64,000 nt of DNA from Priapulus caudatus (GCF_000485595.1 NW_014577127.1:325537-389536), one strand, 5' to 3'. Numbered from the stretch's first letter, positions 12,153 to 26,255 are shown. Translations and numbers: made by a program. The notes: a model not told the origin generated them from the letters alone.

Positions 12153-12423
12153 TATAAATTCGTAATTCCTTTCTTAGGATATTGTTGTCATAGAGCAACA
12201 GTAGCAATGTTATATAGTGCCGACGTCCTAGATTGTCATCACCCAAGCTAAATATTGCAGAATAGAAATGGATTTAAAATCTGCCAGTTTTCTCTATATA
12301 GGGCAACATCAAAACCACACTCCAAACACGTGTCTTATCCACGTGGTTAGTGTGATACATTGGGATATATTCCGTTACGTGGGGGTGGCATCCAGTTATT
12401 TATTGAATATTTCTGTTCTATAG

Positions 12424-15400
12424 AATTCTCGCCGAAAAGCGACAAAATCAATTCTCTACGTGAGCGGAGATGGGCTGAGAGTTGTAGATGAAGAAAATAA
12501 GGTAAGTGTTAAATTACGAGGATGCGTAATGCCAGCTAGCTTAAGATACAAATGATTTATACAAAGAAGCAGTTGACGATAATGATATCTTGTTCAAGAA
12601 TAGTGTTGGTGATTTTTAGCTCACCTTGACATCGTCATGCTCTCGGTTCCAGATTTGTACAGGTCTCCTGCTATGATCCAAGAAAGTCTTAGAAATTCAA
12701 CATTTTTATTGTATCTTTATTTTACTTCTCTGGTAGTTTAAAAAAATAATAATTCTGGAGTACCTAGTAGGTGGAGCAAGTCACTTTTTATACTTATCTT
12801 TGCGTCCTCAGCCTAGTTATAGCCATTTTGCCTGTTGGGAGGCAATCAAACCTTCTGATAAACCCCATGAAACATTATAACATTTTATGAGTGTCTATAA
12901 TTACATGAAAGTACTGATATTTAATTACTATATTTGATTACATTATATATTTGTGTGCGCGTGCTTGCATGCATACATATGTGCATGCGTTTCACAGATT
13001 ATAACTGTGCTCATTTGTATTTGCAGGGGTTAATAGTGGATCAAACGATAGAGAAGGTGTCTTTCTGTGCTCCTGATAGGAATTTTGAAAAGGGGTTTAG
13101 CTATATCTGTCGTGATGGGACCACACGACGATGGATGTGCCATGGGTTCTTGGCCGTCAAAGAGTCGGTAAGTAGCTGCCAAGATATATATCTAAGTCAT
13201 GAGTCATGACCACCATACCTGTTATTTACAGCAGGAGTGTATAAAACAAAAGTTTTATTTGTTTTTGATTAACTTCTGTTTACATAGTGTAAAATAGTAT
13301 GTGTTTTGTATCATGTATTAAAAATCAAGTGGTGATAAAGACACAGTATGAAACATTTATGCCACACCTATGTTTCAATGTTCCAGCAAAACAACAGTTT
13401 TTTTCAAAACTCATATATTTTAAAGTTATTTTATGTAGAGTTATTAAGTGCTAGTATTTATTATCCATATTTTGTGGCTCATGAGACGTTGCAATGCGTA
13501 ATCGTGGCGCCTTCTAAATTTAGTAGGTACGAATCTAAAAAAATGTATGACTGCATGTTAGCCCTCCCCCTAACAGGTATTATGCTTGCTATGCCATCAA
13601 TAAGGCTGCATCCTTGTTTTTCTCCCAGCAATTTCCTTGCATTTTGTATTCCGTCCTCACTGTCAGCATTGGTTATAGTAGTATATTATTATTATTATTA
13701 TTATTATAGGTATTAGTATATACTGTACTGTAGTGTAGGCTGTTCTACTGAGGTGTATAATATTATACTGTATCATAGGTGAAAAAAAAATTAAAAATAA
13801 TATCCGCTACACTGATCTTCAGCTTTTATGTCCTAATAGTAATGTAATGTTGTAATAATGTGTTATTTCCCTCTAAGTGGGTTTAGAGACATTTGCACAA
13901 AATGCAGTTTGTTAAAAATATAGATTATAGCGTGTGTGTGTGTATGTGTATGTTTCCAACTGCTATTCTTGAGTCTATCTCCTGCCTCAGTAGATGTTGC
14001 ACAACAATTAATTGGCTAGATGCCAGGGGAAATATACGGTGGGGCTTTAAAACTGTTTACACAATTGCCTAATCTAGTTATTTTTTATTCAAACAGGTGA
14101 GCTGTTTGGTCTATTTTTGACGATCGTAAATCACTCATCACAATTATCACATAGCCCTTCTGCTCATATCCCCACAGGTTTTCCTTTGTACATCTGATCA
14201 AGGTCTGGCTATGGTGATAGGCGATAAGGTTAGCCACGTTTGTTATGCTGTCCGCAGGGTGAGCGACTAAGCCATGCAGTGGGATGCGCGTTTGCTGTCT
14301 GCCTAGAACGTAAGCAGAAGCGAGACAAGGAGTCGGTGCAGGTACAATTCAACAAGGACCAGACAAGCTTCACTCGCTTCGGTTCATTTAGGCAGGTGAC
14401 ACTTACAGAGCGCATGGCAGATCCGCAGGAGGCTAAGCCAGCTGGTAAGACCTTGTCTGGCTCTAATACCATTGCTGATCATTCCATCATGGAATAGTGA
14501 TAAAGGATTTTAAATTGACTGTCAGGCAATTTGGCATGTCTTTCGTTGAGCCTGTGGATTTTTGGTAGCTAGCCTAGTACTAACATAAAGACACTAAGAA
14601 TTCGAAAACTTTTAACCAGGAGTCAACAGTGCTGGGGGCTCTGAGTTGAAGGCAAGCTAAACACTTAAATTGTCCAACGTTTTTGAAGTATTGAAGAACA
14701 AATTATACATTCCCTCGTCTCTAAAAACCATGAACCTAGTAGTCATAGCTGTGAACATCTACATCTGCATGCATGTGTGGTTTGTGTCTAGAGCCGCCAC
14801 CAATCAGGGAAGTGGAGAATCCATTTGCCATCCAGCGTCCACACGCACCACTTGCACTCCTACAGAGACAGGGCTCAACGCGCTTTGGGAACATCAATCA
14901 GAGCTCGCCATTTAAGCGGCAACTCTCCCTACGATTGGACGAACTGCCGTCTACCTTAGAGCGCAAAGAACACAGCTTTTCCACTGGTGCCTCTCACAAT
15001 GGACCAGGTGCGTGAGCGAGCAGTGAAATGCTTATGTAGCAATTATTCCTTCTCTTTTGAACCCTAGTGGCTTACCAAAGGTGTATTCGATTTTGCTCGC
15101 ACTTGCTCATGACAAACGCAGTATGCATTGTATTTCCTATCCATCCCTATCACAATTATTTTATTTTTCAATAGTTTAAAAATGTAAGATAGTATATATA
15201 GGTTTATTGTATTAGCTAGTAACGCTTTTTGTGTGCCTCCAGCAAGCCCAATACTGGAGGCATCGCCATCAAAGGAACATCAGCCAGATACAATCAGCTC
15301 CCTCTGCCAGCAGATATCAGAAGATATGTTTACCCTCAGCAACAGAGGATCAATGGCTGCATCATTGCAGCATAAACAACAGCAGGCAGCGGGTGCCCAG

Positions 15401-16875
15401 CATAGTCCTTTTTCACATGGTATGGGTTAACTAATTCTTCGTATTCTGTATTGATTATTATAAATCTTATTTAGCAATAAATGTGGAAAATGTTTAGATA
15501 ATTCACAATTATAACTTTATGCGAAACTGTCTGTAGATGTTTTTAATATTGAGACACTTAGCTGTAACTAGACAATTTAGGTGCCAGCATGGCTGACAGC
15601 TACCAAATTGAATAGAATACACTTCCAGTTATCAAATGCAAAATGGTGCTTGTTATCATGTATTACCTAATTGTTTGGTACCTGCCATTATAATGATATA
15701 CTTTACATGCTATTAACGTAGGTGTGCTGCCGCAACAGAGTGCATCTAATCCATGGGAAATGCCTGTACTAGCACAGGAACCAGCTAACCCGTGGGCAGC
15801 TCCCTCACAACCTCCGACAGCACTGCCTTATACGAGCGTCGTGGCACCACCGTTGGATATGTTCCCCACTGCAGCCCCCACGGAGGTCGCAACACAAGTA
15901 ACATGGTCTGCTCAACGACCATCTGCTGAGAGTGCACACTTTCGTACGTTGGATTTCAGGATGTTCGTTTGTTTAATGTTGCAACTGGTGCCAGCAAATG
16001 AAAAAAATTACATCATTGGATTCATTTGACATCTGGCATATTCTACATGTGGCTTATTGCATCCAGATGGTCAGTTGCATTATTTAAAATTACAAATATA
16101 TTATTAAATTTAAAATATTTAAATTAATAACAAACATATCATTCATAATATAAACAGGCAAAGTATAAAGGTCATTGAGCATTAAGAAATCAATTATTTC
16201 AGTACATCACATCCCCTAGTATGTTTTGTATTTATATCTTCATTGTTGTTCATAATTAATAGATTTTAACCGCCAGCCATTGAATGGTAGTTCACTGCAA
16301 CACCCACCAACCAGGAGGGCACCACACATTCGTAGTCAAAGTCTTGACATTCCAGGAGGAGGGCCACTTTTAGGTACGTTTTCTGACTCCAAAATAATAA
16401 CTCAAATAAGACATATTCTAACAAGAAGGTGGTTTAGTAGTTTTTGGGCAGAGTAATATGATTTTTAGTTTTTATTTATGAATGCAATGCTTATAATACA
16501 TGCATAGTGTCGTATTAACGCTAATGGCTTTAGTGCACCTGAGGAATATTATGTGAAAAATATTCCGTATGCAATCTTGTGTAATACATATTATGCAATT
16601 ACTTTCCAACTGGGAAATGTGTGAATAAGTACCTTTTGGATTCATAACACGATTCATGTAAAGAGCGTGGTAATTTTGATATGTCAGGTACGAGCAGGCC
16701 ATCAGTGGTGCAGGTGCACAGGCAGCATAACCTCGGTGGTGATGGCTTGTCCAATGGCGCCGCGGACCCATTCGATGTCCAGTGGGCAGCATTCTCAACA
16801 CAGACACAGAACTCAAATAATCCTTTCTTAGCGACTCAAGGCAACAATGTGAAAGCTTTCGAGGTTCAGATGTGA
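12424..16875 (+). CDS. numb: NUMB orthologue, endocytic adaptor (5' exons not found)
   Basis: Eight GT-AG exons join in frame: 12424-12501, 13027-13167, 14258-14444, 14792-15007, 15243-15419, 15722-15943, 16263-16373 and 16688-16875 (TGA at 16873). They give 439 codons plus stop. Exons 1-3 encode most of a phosphotyrosine-binding domain very close to vertebrate NUMB (blocks [42 protein letters not shown]). Exon 4 carries the conserved [10 protein letters not shown] block. Exon 5 has the SSLC block, exon 6 is rich in Pro and NPW, and the last exon carries DPF (AP-2 alpha-adaptin binding) and NPF (EH-domain binding) motifs before a terminal FEVQM. NUMB is a membrane-associated adaptor for endocytosis and asymmetric inhibition of Notch. 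The first two exons are phase 0 and the tail exons are all phase 1. The N-terminal PTB segment should lie upstream, but I could not find it among the repeats of 0-12 kb. Confidence 0.95.
12617..12652 (+). repeat. TTAGCTCACC-family tip inside a numb intron
   Basis: TTTTTAGCTCACCTTGACATC at the start matches the 5' terminus of the family. Only about 35 bp are recognisable. Confidence 0.45.
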
Positions 16876-17063
16876 CCAGCTTAAACACGTTTAGAAAAGT
16901 GTACAATAGTTTTTAGTCGTGTGTGAAAGAGGTATACATTGGGTTTGTGAGGCATGCTAGTACTACAAGCAAGCCACAGGACAATGATACATAATTGTTG
17001 GAGGTAGGTAATAACAAAGGTGGTATATCTCGTGCTTTGGCATAGCTGAAATTGGCAACCTAC

Positions 17064-17069
17064 AATAAA
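17064..17069 (+). promoter_or_regulatory. Candidate polyadenylation signal of numb
   Basis: AATAAA lies 189 nt after the numb stop codon. It is the first canonical signal downstream. Later AATAAA motifs (for example near 18211) would allow a longer 3' UTR running across the CT tract, so this may not be the only site. Confidence 0.5.
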
Positions 17070-17597
17070 GGTCACATTACTCTGATTATTATGTATAGCC
17101 TATCCATAAATCATTATAATTTTTATTAGGAAAAAATTCGTTTTATTTTATATGAATCTGGAAACACAAGTTTTCAGAAATTTATAAATGTTTAGGAAAT
17201 TCGAAAATTATGTCTACGGGATTCCCGTGATTTTGGAATTTAGTACGGAATGCAGTGAGATGCTTAGAGTGGCTTTCAGCAACCATCGATAGAAAAGAAA
17301 AATGGACTGGGTAGTTGGCACAGTTAAAGCAAATAACCAAACTATTTTTTGTAAATATATGAAAATGGCCTAGAATATAAATATTAATTCCATCTTTGTA
17401 AAGCTAGCATGTGACTGCTTCTGACCACTGGCATGACTGGTGAGATTATCGGGATAATAATGTTGGGAAAATGTGTTTACATAATGCTTTTGCGATGTTG
17501 TCAGATAAACATGTTGTGTAGGTCATTCCAAATGCGTAATGGATAGGAGTTACAAAATGTTAGGTGGTGGTTGGTGGAGCCCCTACCACTTCATCCT

Positions 17598-18097
<500 letters not shown>

Positions 18098-18099
18098 GA

Positions 18100-18180
18100 T
18101 GTATCTATCTATCCATCGTTTCATCTATCTGTCTGTCTGTCTGTCTACCTACCTATCTATCTATCTATTTATCTATATCT
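18100..18180. repeat. (TCTA/TCTG)n tetranucleotide repeat
   Basis: TCTATCTATC, then TGTCTGTCTGTC, then ACCTACCTATCTATC follow directly on the CT tract. Confidence 0.9.
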
Positions 18181-18184
18181 TCTC

Positions 18185-21100
18185 TCATTGCAATTAATGA
18201 ATAACTGTTGTGAAATAAATGTGTTGGTACATTAGTAATGTTGCTATCCCCTCTGATATGGAACCAGTTGAGCAATGGTCATGTCGATCGATGAAGGCAG
18301 CGTCTTTGTTAAAGGCTTTAAAAGCACATTCCAAAGAGTTTTATGAGACAGATTATGTGCATAAAACACAAATTTACATGATTTATAGAAAGTGGAAGAT
18401 TTTATCAGCAATTTTTGTAGTTTATACCTGTATGCAGCTTATTTTCTGTGTTTTATTTGTTATCAAGTAATCCTGATTGGGATCAGATCACTTATCTGGC
18501 TTCTGTTCCTAAAAGCTTAAATCGTGAGAGGACAGGAGCGATGAACCAATGATCATGGGAAATTATTTTTTTCACCAGAAAATTCTATATAATCAAACAT
18601 CATTTGTGTTATGACCACGTGCATTATTATATACATTGTGAAATTATTTTAACATTGATCGTTAAATGTTACTATATACGTACACTAACATATACGTTAC
18701 CAACACTGTCACTTTTGTCAGTGCACGAAATATCAAACCTGCTGTATGATTTTGGTATCAGCTTGAACAATGTATTTCATGTACTAAAGCGAGGTACTGA
18801 GTTTGTCAACAGCTGCTTTTCTAGAAGCAGTAATACGAGTGGTAGCCATACAAGTGTTACTATAGATCCCCATAATCACTGTTGTCTTATGAATACCCTC
18901 GACGACAATCGTTTATTTAGTCAGTGTTGCACCATCGTTCCTTTAGCGGCAGTGTAAATTGCAGGCTTATTTGATATGTTACCAAGTATTATATTTGTGA
19001 TAGTTAGAAGCAATGTGGGACCAATTTTTAGCAGAGGAAGTGAAACAGGTTTTTTCGTTGTATTCTTCATGTTATTTAATGTATTTGCCAACTATGTGTC
19101 ATTGTTATATGCTAACAGAGGGCAACAGTGCTCATAAAATTGTGTTTTTCTCAATTACTTGTGACGAGGTAATAGTTACAGGTCCGAGTATCAGTATAAA
19201 AATAGGTGCATACGTGGCAGTCTATTTAGATCGTTTTAATGGCATAGTTGCCTATTCGAATTCCAACACTATTTCTACTATGATTACGGAATCATGGTAG
19301 AATTATAACAAGCCCTCCACTACTAAATTGGGAACTAATTTATACGGCTGGATAGGCCTGGCCAGCAGATCGATTGGCTGCCTGAATGACATTTTATTTT
19401 ATTTGGTCATGTTTTATTTCATCTGCTCTATTTATAATAAGATCGCTCATGAGCAGCTTTATCTTAACATTCTTCAAAGTGGAGCTAGCACTGGAATCTC
19501 AGAAACAAATTGTAGTGCATTGATAAATACTGCTACGTTGTACTTTACTGATTTTGCATAATTTTTAGTTGGTTAACTGCTTGCCAAATATAACAATACT
19601 TGGGTACAATACTTCAATTAAAAATACCCTGTAAAAATAGAGAATGACACATTTCTCACCCTTTACTACTTTTCTTCATATGGTGAAAGTATTTTAATTC
19701 GGGGAGTAAAAATTTTGTTACCAGTAAAAATATCAAGAGCACATAAACTATTTATGTGCTCCTGTATGCCGAGTGTTCTCTCCCTTTGTAGACTTTATTA
19801 CCTTATTAGACCTTTGTATAGTTCATTTCTGTCAAAAAAAATTCTGTTACAAATGCATCAACTTATGATAACTAATCTAGCATTTACAAGTATTCTGAAA
19901 TGATATATATATTTTTCGTTTTGGTTATGTTATGGTAAGTAAAATATAGACAAGTTTCAAATCTGTTGATGTAATTTGATGTATGTAATTTGGGGGCAAT
20001 TCTAACATTCCATGACAAATTAGTAAGAGTGAAATGTGTAAGCTCCACTAAGATTGTTGCATGTTCTACAGGTGTCTACCTATTTATGGACACTCGTTAC
20101 TTCAGGTGGTAATTAATCAGTAATGGCTATTCTGGAGAATTTCAAGTTTTATTGAAATTAAATATGATCAGATGTAATCCTGTTTAACATATTACGCCAA
20201 GAATTTTTATTTATTTGTAAAATGTAGCACTGCATATATTTCAGTGTTGCATTTCATGGCAGTACTATGCAGAGTGTAGGGCTATTATCCAAAAATTGCA
20301 AGTTCATAATTCAAACATTTTTATATGTAAAGCTGTAGCTGTAAGCACTATATAATATATAACGACAAGTAACCCCTGATATGAAAGGTAGTTATAGCTT
20401 GGAAACTTTTTATCTGTATGCATATGGTGTAGAGATAACTGGGTATAATACGAAACTAGAACGACATACTCCAACAATAATGGTATTTTACCTGAAATTA
20501 TCAATTGTTGCACATGTGGGCACATTTATGCAGATAATCATTGGTGTTCTAACCTCATGGCACGTGTTGCACCTGTGTGATTATAATTTGGAATCATGAG
20601 ACTTCTTATGAAATATGAACACTTCTATAATTTCTCACATTGCATAAGTACATATTATATCATATGTCAATATCCTTGCAGTTTTTAGTTGCACCTTTCT
20701 TGCACCTCGCAGTGTATGATATTGAGTATGTTGGTGTGCAGATTTTCATGATTTCAAGATTTGGGAACATTTTTCCCATTTCTGGTTCAAAGCCATCTAG
20801 CGTAGGCTCGAATATTTTACTGAGGGAAGACTTGTCTCTGTAGTGATAATATGAAATGTGAGTAAACTGTCAGACAAAATGCCATGTGACCGTGTAAAAC
20901 ACAAAGTTTTTGCTGTGCAAATATAATAGCCGATTTCACACATATTTAACTTGCTAGCATTTGGATGTTCATTTTTTCTTTGATGAAGTCAAATAAACTA
21001 AATATTTGTCACCATTGTACAATATAATATACTGTGCAAGCGAAAAGAGTAAATTCATCTATTATTTAAAGAGACCACTTTTAATCATTATTACTTAATA

Positions 21101-21650
21101 ATCAGTTTACCTGAATTAATACAATCTTATATCTTGCTGAACACAACGGTGTAAAAATCTGCATAAAAACTGCATACATATCATTTCTGTATTATCTCAG
21201 TCGTTTAGAAGGTGCTTAGCATTGCCATTGATTACTGATCAGTTTAGGCAATGAGACTCATTTCTTTGTGTAGGCCTACTAATTGTGTCATACTGATAAA
21301 TCTCGATTCAGTATAGACCCGTTTTCTTTATTAAATATCTATCTAACAAGAAAATTATCTTCTGCACACCCTACTGATACGATTTTTATAGCATGTAAAA
21401 GCTTCCTGTGGTACATATGCCTACACATTGGCAGCAGTGTTTGCAGCCATGACGCATGCGATATGATAATAAATTATTAGTTAAATCTTTTATGGATTTT
21501 CAGTTGATGAATGGCTACAGTTTCGAATAACCAGTCTGTCGTCTTTTTCACACTATTCAGACAGTTATTTGAGATCACCACCAAATAACCACCTTAAATG
21601 AACCTGAAGAAAATTAAATTTAACTATTTTAAGTGAAATAAACAATCTGA
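18185..21650. other. AT-rich stretch, no gene recognised
   Basis: Only short frames (up to 117 codons, 18604-18957) with no recognisable motif. A long numb 3' UTR is possible, as AATAAA motifs occur near 18211. No repeats of the families seen elsewhere were spotted. Confidence 0.6.
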
Positions 21651-21658
21651 TTCATAAT

Positions 21659-21664
21659 TTTATT
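21659..21664 (-). promoter_or_regulatory. Candidate polyadenylation signal of TMEM167B
   Basis: TTTATT on the plus strand (AATAAA on the minus strand) lies about 245 nt beyond the stop codon at 21910, a normal 3' UTR length. Confidence 0.5.
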
Positions 21665-21909
21665 CCAACACTATGGTAATTGGATGGCTTACTGACAGTG
21701 ATACCTAGATACTTGGTATGATCCACAAAGTCTATGGAAGATGGTTATTCTTCTGTTGTACATATAATTGGTGTTGTGTGTATACTGTGTATACATGTAT
21801 GCACAGTGTGTACATATATATATATATATATTATATTCATGGTGTTATGCATACACTACTACAATATAAAGTGCAATGTCTTCGTGCAAAGTCTTCGTCA
21901 CAGTTTACT

Positions 21910-22131
21910 TTAAATGGTAAAAATATAAACAGACATAATAACACACGATAATGCAACTGGAATGTGAAGTCTTGTTCCAATTACCCCTGCTTTATAAAAC
22001 ACGCCAAATACACCTTTCTTCTCAGACAAGAACCACTGTTTTAGTCTTGGTACTCGCTTCATATATGCACATGTGCATATGAGCAACAGGGCAAACACAA
22101 GGACTCCATCAAATGAGTACACATTTGTCAT
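21910..22131 (-). CDS. TMEM167B: TMEM167B / protein kish-B
   Basis: A complete intronless reading frame of 73 codons plus stop, almost the same length as vertebrate TMEM167B (74 aa). It opens MTNVYSFDG and keeps the family blocks [14 protein letters not shown] and [20 protein letters not shown]. Two hydrophobic segments (about residues 8-24 and 55-73) fit the two-pass kish topology. The MTNVYS start and the SEKKGVxGVFYKA block favour kish-B over kish-A. Kish proteins are small membrane proteins implicated in the early secretory pathway; their molecular activity is poorly known. The ATG at 22131 matches the family start. The gene converges with numb across about 5 kb of AT-rich sequence. Confidence 0.95.
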   Translation of the reverse strand: MTNVYSFDGVLVFALLLICTCAYMKRVPRLKQWFLSEKKGVFGVFYKAGVIGTRLHIPVALSCVIMSVYIFTI

Positions 22132-22301
22132 TGTCAGGTTTGACGTAGGTCGGAAGGTGACACAGTCGCTGCTGCTGACACTGTCACTGGAACAGTGGAA
22201 GAAGGCAATCCAGGAGATCGTAAAATTTCTAAGCCGTTGAAATTCTGATGATGATGTCTGTTAACTTCAGTACTCCAGCGTGGACTTTGCTATGGCTGAA
22301 T
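22132..22301 (-). other. TMEM167B 5' UTR exon with upstream splice acceptor
   Basis: On the minus strand, CTTATATTTCAG ends at about 22302 and is a good 3' splice site (pyrimidine-rich, then CAG). The 170 nt between it and the TMEM167B ATG would be 5' UTR joined to a non-coding first exon further right, which I did not find. Confidence 0.5.
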
Positions 22302-22359
22302 CTGAAATATAAGTAAGTTAGCTAACCAGAAAGAACAACTGATAAAAATGATGGTGCAA

Positions 22360-22730
22360 AATAGAGTAGCAGGGGTAGAAATTAACTTTTGAACATGGGA
22401 GTCCAACAGACTCCCTGCCCTCAAAAGGAGGGCGACTGCGGCAAAATGAGGGAGTCTGCAGTCTGAAGTTCAAAACTAAAGATATTTTACAATAACGCAT
22501 ACATGTGCTTATTTTGAAGATTCATGCGGTTGCACGTCTGCCAAAATTTCTTTGGACATTTGCTGAAAAAATACGGTAATTTTGCGTGGAAATAATAAGG
22601 AGGCAGTGCTCTGGAACGAACTAGTTAGTATAGCAGAATTTTCAGGGAGTCACACGGACTCCTGCATATATATATGTCAAATCAGGGAGTCCGACAGTAA
22701 ATCAGGGTGTATTTGACTCCGGACTCTAAA
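22360..22730. repeat. GGGAGTC-rich inverted repeat sequence
   Basis: GGGAGTCCAACAGACTCCC, GGGAGTCACACGGACTCC and GGGAGTCCGACAGTAAATC occur within 310 bp. Each is a small self-complementary motif. Abuts the TTAA element at 22731. Confidence 0.55.
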
Positions 22731-23060
22731 GCTGTGGAGACACTAGCCGATTTTTTATGCGATTGAGCCGCCCGGCTGAATGATGATGATAGTCACATGA
22801 TTGAAAATGGCACCGTTTGATTGGCTGATGAATTGTACATTCGGGCGCACATAGTAGAGCATTGTATAGTCACATTGTATAGTATTGCATTGTTCGGGTG
22901 CGCATTGTATATAGTCGCGCAACTCAAATAATTATCAAACATGTTCGATTCGGGCGACTCAGCCGGCCGACTCGAAAATCGACCGCGACTCACTGGACAC
23001 ACTAGGCGATTTCAGCCGGCCGGCTCGATCGCATGAAAAATCGCCTGGTGTGTCCACCCC
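22731..23060. mobile_element. TTAA-type MITE
   Basis: The right end GGTGTGTCCACCCC is followed by TTAA (23061-23064). The left end GCTGTGGAGACACTAGCC follows TAAA, a probable mutated TTAA. Subterminal repeats CGATTTTTTATGCGATTGAG and CTCGATCGCATGAAAAATCG are inverted. 330 bp, non-coding. Confidence 0.75.
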
Positions 23061-23447
23061 TTAAATGACCTAAACTTCAGAATATCCTGCTGATGCATAT
23101 AGGCTATACGGTATACAGCATTGTATGACTCGTACATTATTGTATAACTATGTACTCAAGCCAGCAAAGCTGTAAACCATGGTGCAATAAAAAAGACCCT
23201 AGCAGGCAAAACTAAACGTGTTTGCTTTACCTGGCCACTTGAAATTCAAATTTTTAATTCACCATGGTTTGGCCAAATTAGATCATTTATTGAATGCAAT
23301 CTAAACAACCATGCGACCAACATCTACTTCCATAAAAAGTGAAACAGCAATGGTGCTAGTTGGTTGCACTCGTTTCCTTAATACTAAGCTCTTGCGCTTA
23401 CAAGTACAGTACAGGTAAAGTTTTTATCTTTGATAACTTTGGGGTTT

Positions 23448-24110
23448 ACAGGGCTCAATTTTAACAGTCGTCCGGTCGTCCGTGACGACTGGATTTTCTC
23501 TCGGGCAACTACAAATTGCTTCCGTGGTTGTCCGGTGTCCAACCTCTATAAAAAATTTATATTCATAATGCGCGCGTTCATTTTACATACGGCCAGGGTT
23601 GCACAATACGCTGCAAACGTACATGTCTATACGCATTGTCTGGCTTGCTTGATACAAAGTATAACATTACATGTTTAACAACACAATGTTTCGTGTTAAT
23701 TTTCAATTTTTGCTCATCTGTGACATGACACAGTGTTAGTAATGTTATTAATGTTAGTAGTGTAATGTTAGTAGTTAATGTAAATGTTATGAAATAAATT
23801 TTATGCAACTTTTAATTACTATTATTATACGTCATTGATCCCAGCATCATTTACACATTACCAATATTTTATTATCTTCATATAATGAGTGAAACAATGC
23901 GAATGGCCGTGTCTGCTGTCACTGCAATACGTACAAAATGTACATGATTAGGCCTTTTACTTTACAGCACTGAGCATCACGTGAGCAGAGCGCATGCAGC
24001 ACATGTTTAAGTAATATCCGGACAACCAAAACTCTTGAGGGACAACCCTTTTGGGTCTCTTGGTTGTCCTCCGGACAACCCAAAAAAAACCTTAAAATTG
24101 AGCACTGGGT
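23448..24110. mobile_element. TIR element with GGGCTCAATTTTAA tips
   Basis: The start GGGCTCAATTTTAA and end TTAAAATTGAGCACTG are inverted. Subterminal GTTGTCCGG and CCGGACAACC motifs are also inverted. About 660 bp, no coding capacity seen. Confidence 0.65.
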
Positions 24111-25450
24111 TTATATATATATATGCGTCACTTTCAATCTCAGTCATTGGAGTATCTGACATGGATTTTTTTGAGGGGGGGGTAAGTTTATAAGAACGTC
24201 ATAAAGCAGGGATCACACCACACTGGTACGGGTCGACACACCCCTGGGAGCACTGGCAGGTACGAGAGAAGAGATTGCACCATGCATGTACCAGCCGGTT
24301 GGACTATATTAAAGTATGTACTTCGAACATAATTTCCAACCAGTCTTGTGTTTTCCCTACTTTTATGACACTTACCGTTATTGTTTGAGTAACAGCAACT
24401 GTCTAGAGAAACGACAAAATGTCTTAGAACCTTCGTACTTAGCTATATATTTTCCAAAATGTGCATGACTCGAATTTAATTACTCATGTTGATTACCACC
24501 GCCATTTCTTGCGAATCTCGAATTATCTTGTGACAGTGCGCGATATCTGACAATTCAAAAATGGAGAGTAAACCACACAGAATCAGATGCCCTTTTGTTT
24601 GAATTAGGCAAGTTGGCGCACTATATATAAGGAGCCATTTCAGGGTTTCTTATACATAAGAGGCACAACGGTGCACCGCCGTTGTCAAATTTAACATCGT
24701 CATTGTGAAAATTTTCCTGTATTGTAAATGTTCTTAAATTTTATTTTCAGAGTGCTTCAAATGCAGTCTATAAGACATTCATACGGTTAAGATTTTGCTG
24801 GGGGAGACCCCACATAACCCCCCACCCCAGGGAGAGGGGGAGTTGCCCTCTCCCTCTCTCCCCCCGCATCCGCCTGCAGCGTCCGCATGCGTGTCTAGAT
24901 TTTTTTACGGGAGGGTGCGATCCAATAAGTATACAGACCTAACGAGCGCCGGAGGCGCCAGTTCCGAGGGGGTTCCGGGGGAAGATTTTGAACATTAGGT
25001 TGTCTGAGACTGCATTTTGCGAGTTTTGAAGGCAGTATGATATGAAAACAGGCAGCCAAAAGCGAACCTCAAAACGTGGACATTTCTCAAATTTTTGAAC
25101 TTCAAAATGGATTTTTCCCACAAAAAAGTGGACCTCCACAGCCTGTGGGGGCGTGCGGGCGCACCTGTTGCACCCCCCCCCCTCCCTACGAGCCTGCTAT
25201 GGCACACTTTTGAATCCATCATGCGCGTTTTTTCCCCATACTGGCCATTACCTCCTTTGTCTAATTTTCCCTCAGAAGAAACCCTGCATTTGCAAATTAA
25301 TTGTCACTATAGTATAGATAATCAAATATGCCATGACGTTACGATGTATTCAAATCCAATTTCCTATGCTAAGTGCCTTTAACTGCATAAATTCTTAGTG
25401 TTACTCAAGTTGGTGTAATCAGTAATATATCCGCTGTGAGGTTAGCTCTA
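24111..25450. other. Repeat fragments, no gene
   Basis: 24111-24780 shows nothing recognisable. 24781-25190 has G/C-rich segments (GAGCGCCGGAGGCGCC, GGGGGTTCCGGGGG) of a type that recurs in invertebrate transposon tails. Nothing coding. Confidence 0.5.
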
Positions 25451-25460
25451 GAATTATAGA

Positions 25461-26206
25461 CTATAGTACAGTGTTGTAGGTCTCGAGGCCGGTCTTGGCC
25501 TCGAGACCGTTTTCCTTGGTCTCGGTCTCGGTCTTGGCCTCGGAGTGCAATGACTCGGACTCGGACTCAGACTCGAGCCCTCCGGACTCGAGGCCGGCTC
25601 GAGGCCACTACATACATAGTACACAACTGTACTGTGTATTGTAACACGCAGTTTACAAGAATTTAAAACTAAAACTCCTAGGCTTTCTAGATACACGGCC
25701 TAATCTTGTAACGTTTTCAATGGCTCGATTAAGATTCTTGTCCCTTTGGTTTGAATCTGCTGTCACTTCGTCCCTTTGCGCTTTTTCTACCACTTCTTTC
25801 ACTTCTCTTATTCTACCACTTCGAAGGTACTATCACTCTCTCATTTGGTTCAACAAGCCGTGTCATTCTCGTAAAACACAAATGGATCCGTTACTTTGAC
25901 ACGTTTTGTATGACTCGTGTCTCTGTGTTTTCGGCTGACTATACACTTTCGAATGTCTACGATGCACTGTTGCGATTTTTTCCCTTTTTTCCCCTTTTCC
26001 CAATTTTTTTCCTTTTTTCCTGATTTTTTCTCCTTTTCCGATTTTTTTCCCTTTTTTTAATCAAAACTGGACTCTGACTCGGACTCGGGTGGTTTGGACT
26101 CGGACTCAAGTGGCGCGGACTCGAACTCTGACTCGGACTCGGGGGGGGGGGTGCGGACTCGGACTCGGACTCGGGGGGTGCGGACTCGACTACAACACTG
26201 CTATAG
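25461..26206. mobile_element. CAGTGTTGTAG-tipped element(s)
   Basis: Left tip CAGTGTTGTAGGTCTCGAGG and right tip CTCGACTACAACACTGC are inverted. Subterminal GACTCGGACTCGGACTC repeats occur at both ends (25555-25600 and 26080-26180). A T/C-rich segment lies at 25975-26060. Possibly two nested copies. Confidence 0.6.
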
Positions 26207-26255
26207 TATATAGCCCTTCGCTCCGCCACAGGCGTTCCGGAAACACGGCTGCTGT

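Noticed and set aside
13348-13716. 122-codon frame
   Set aside because: Lies wholly in a numb intron, ends in a TAT microsatellite and shows no protein-like signature.
18604-18957. 117-codon plus-strand frame downstream of numb
   Set aside because: AT-rich, no recognisable motif, no supported start or splice context, surrounded by similar short frames.
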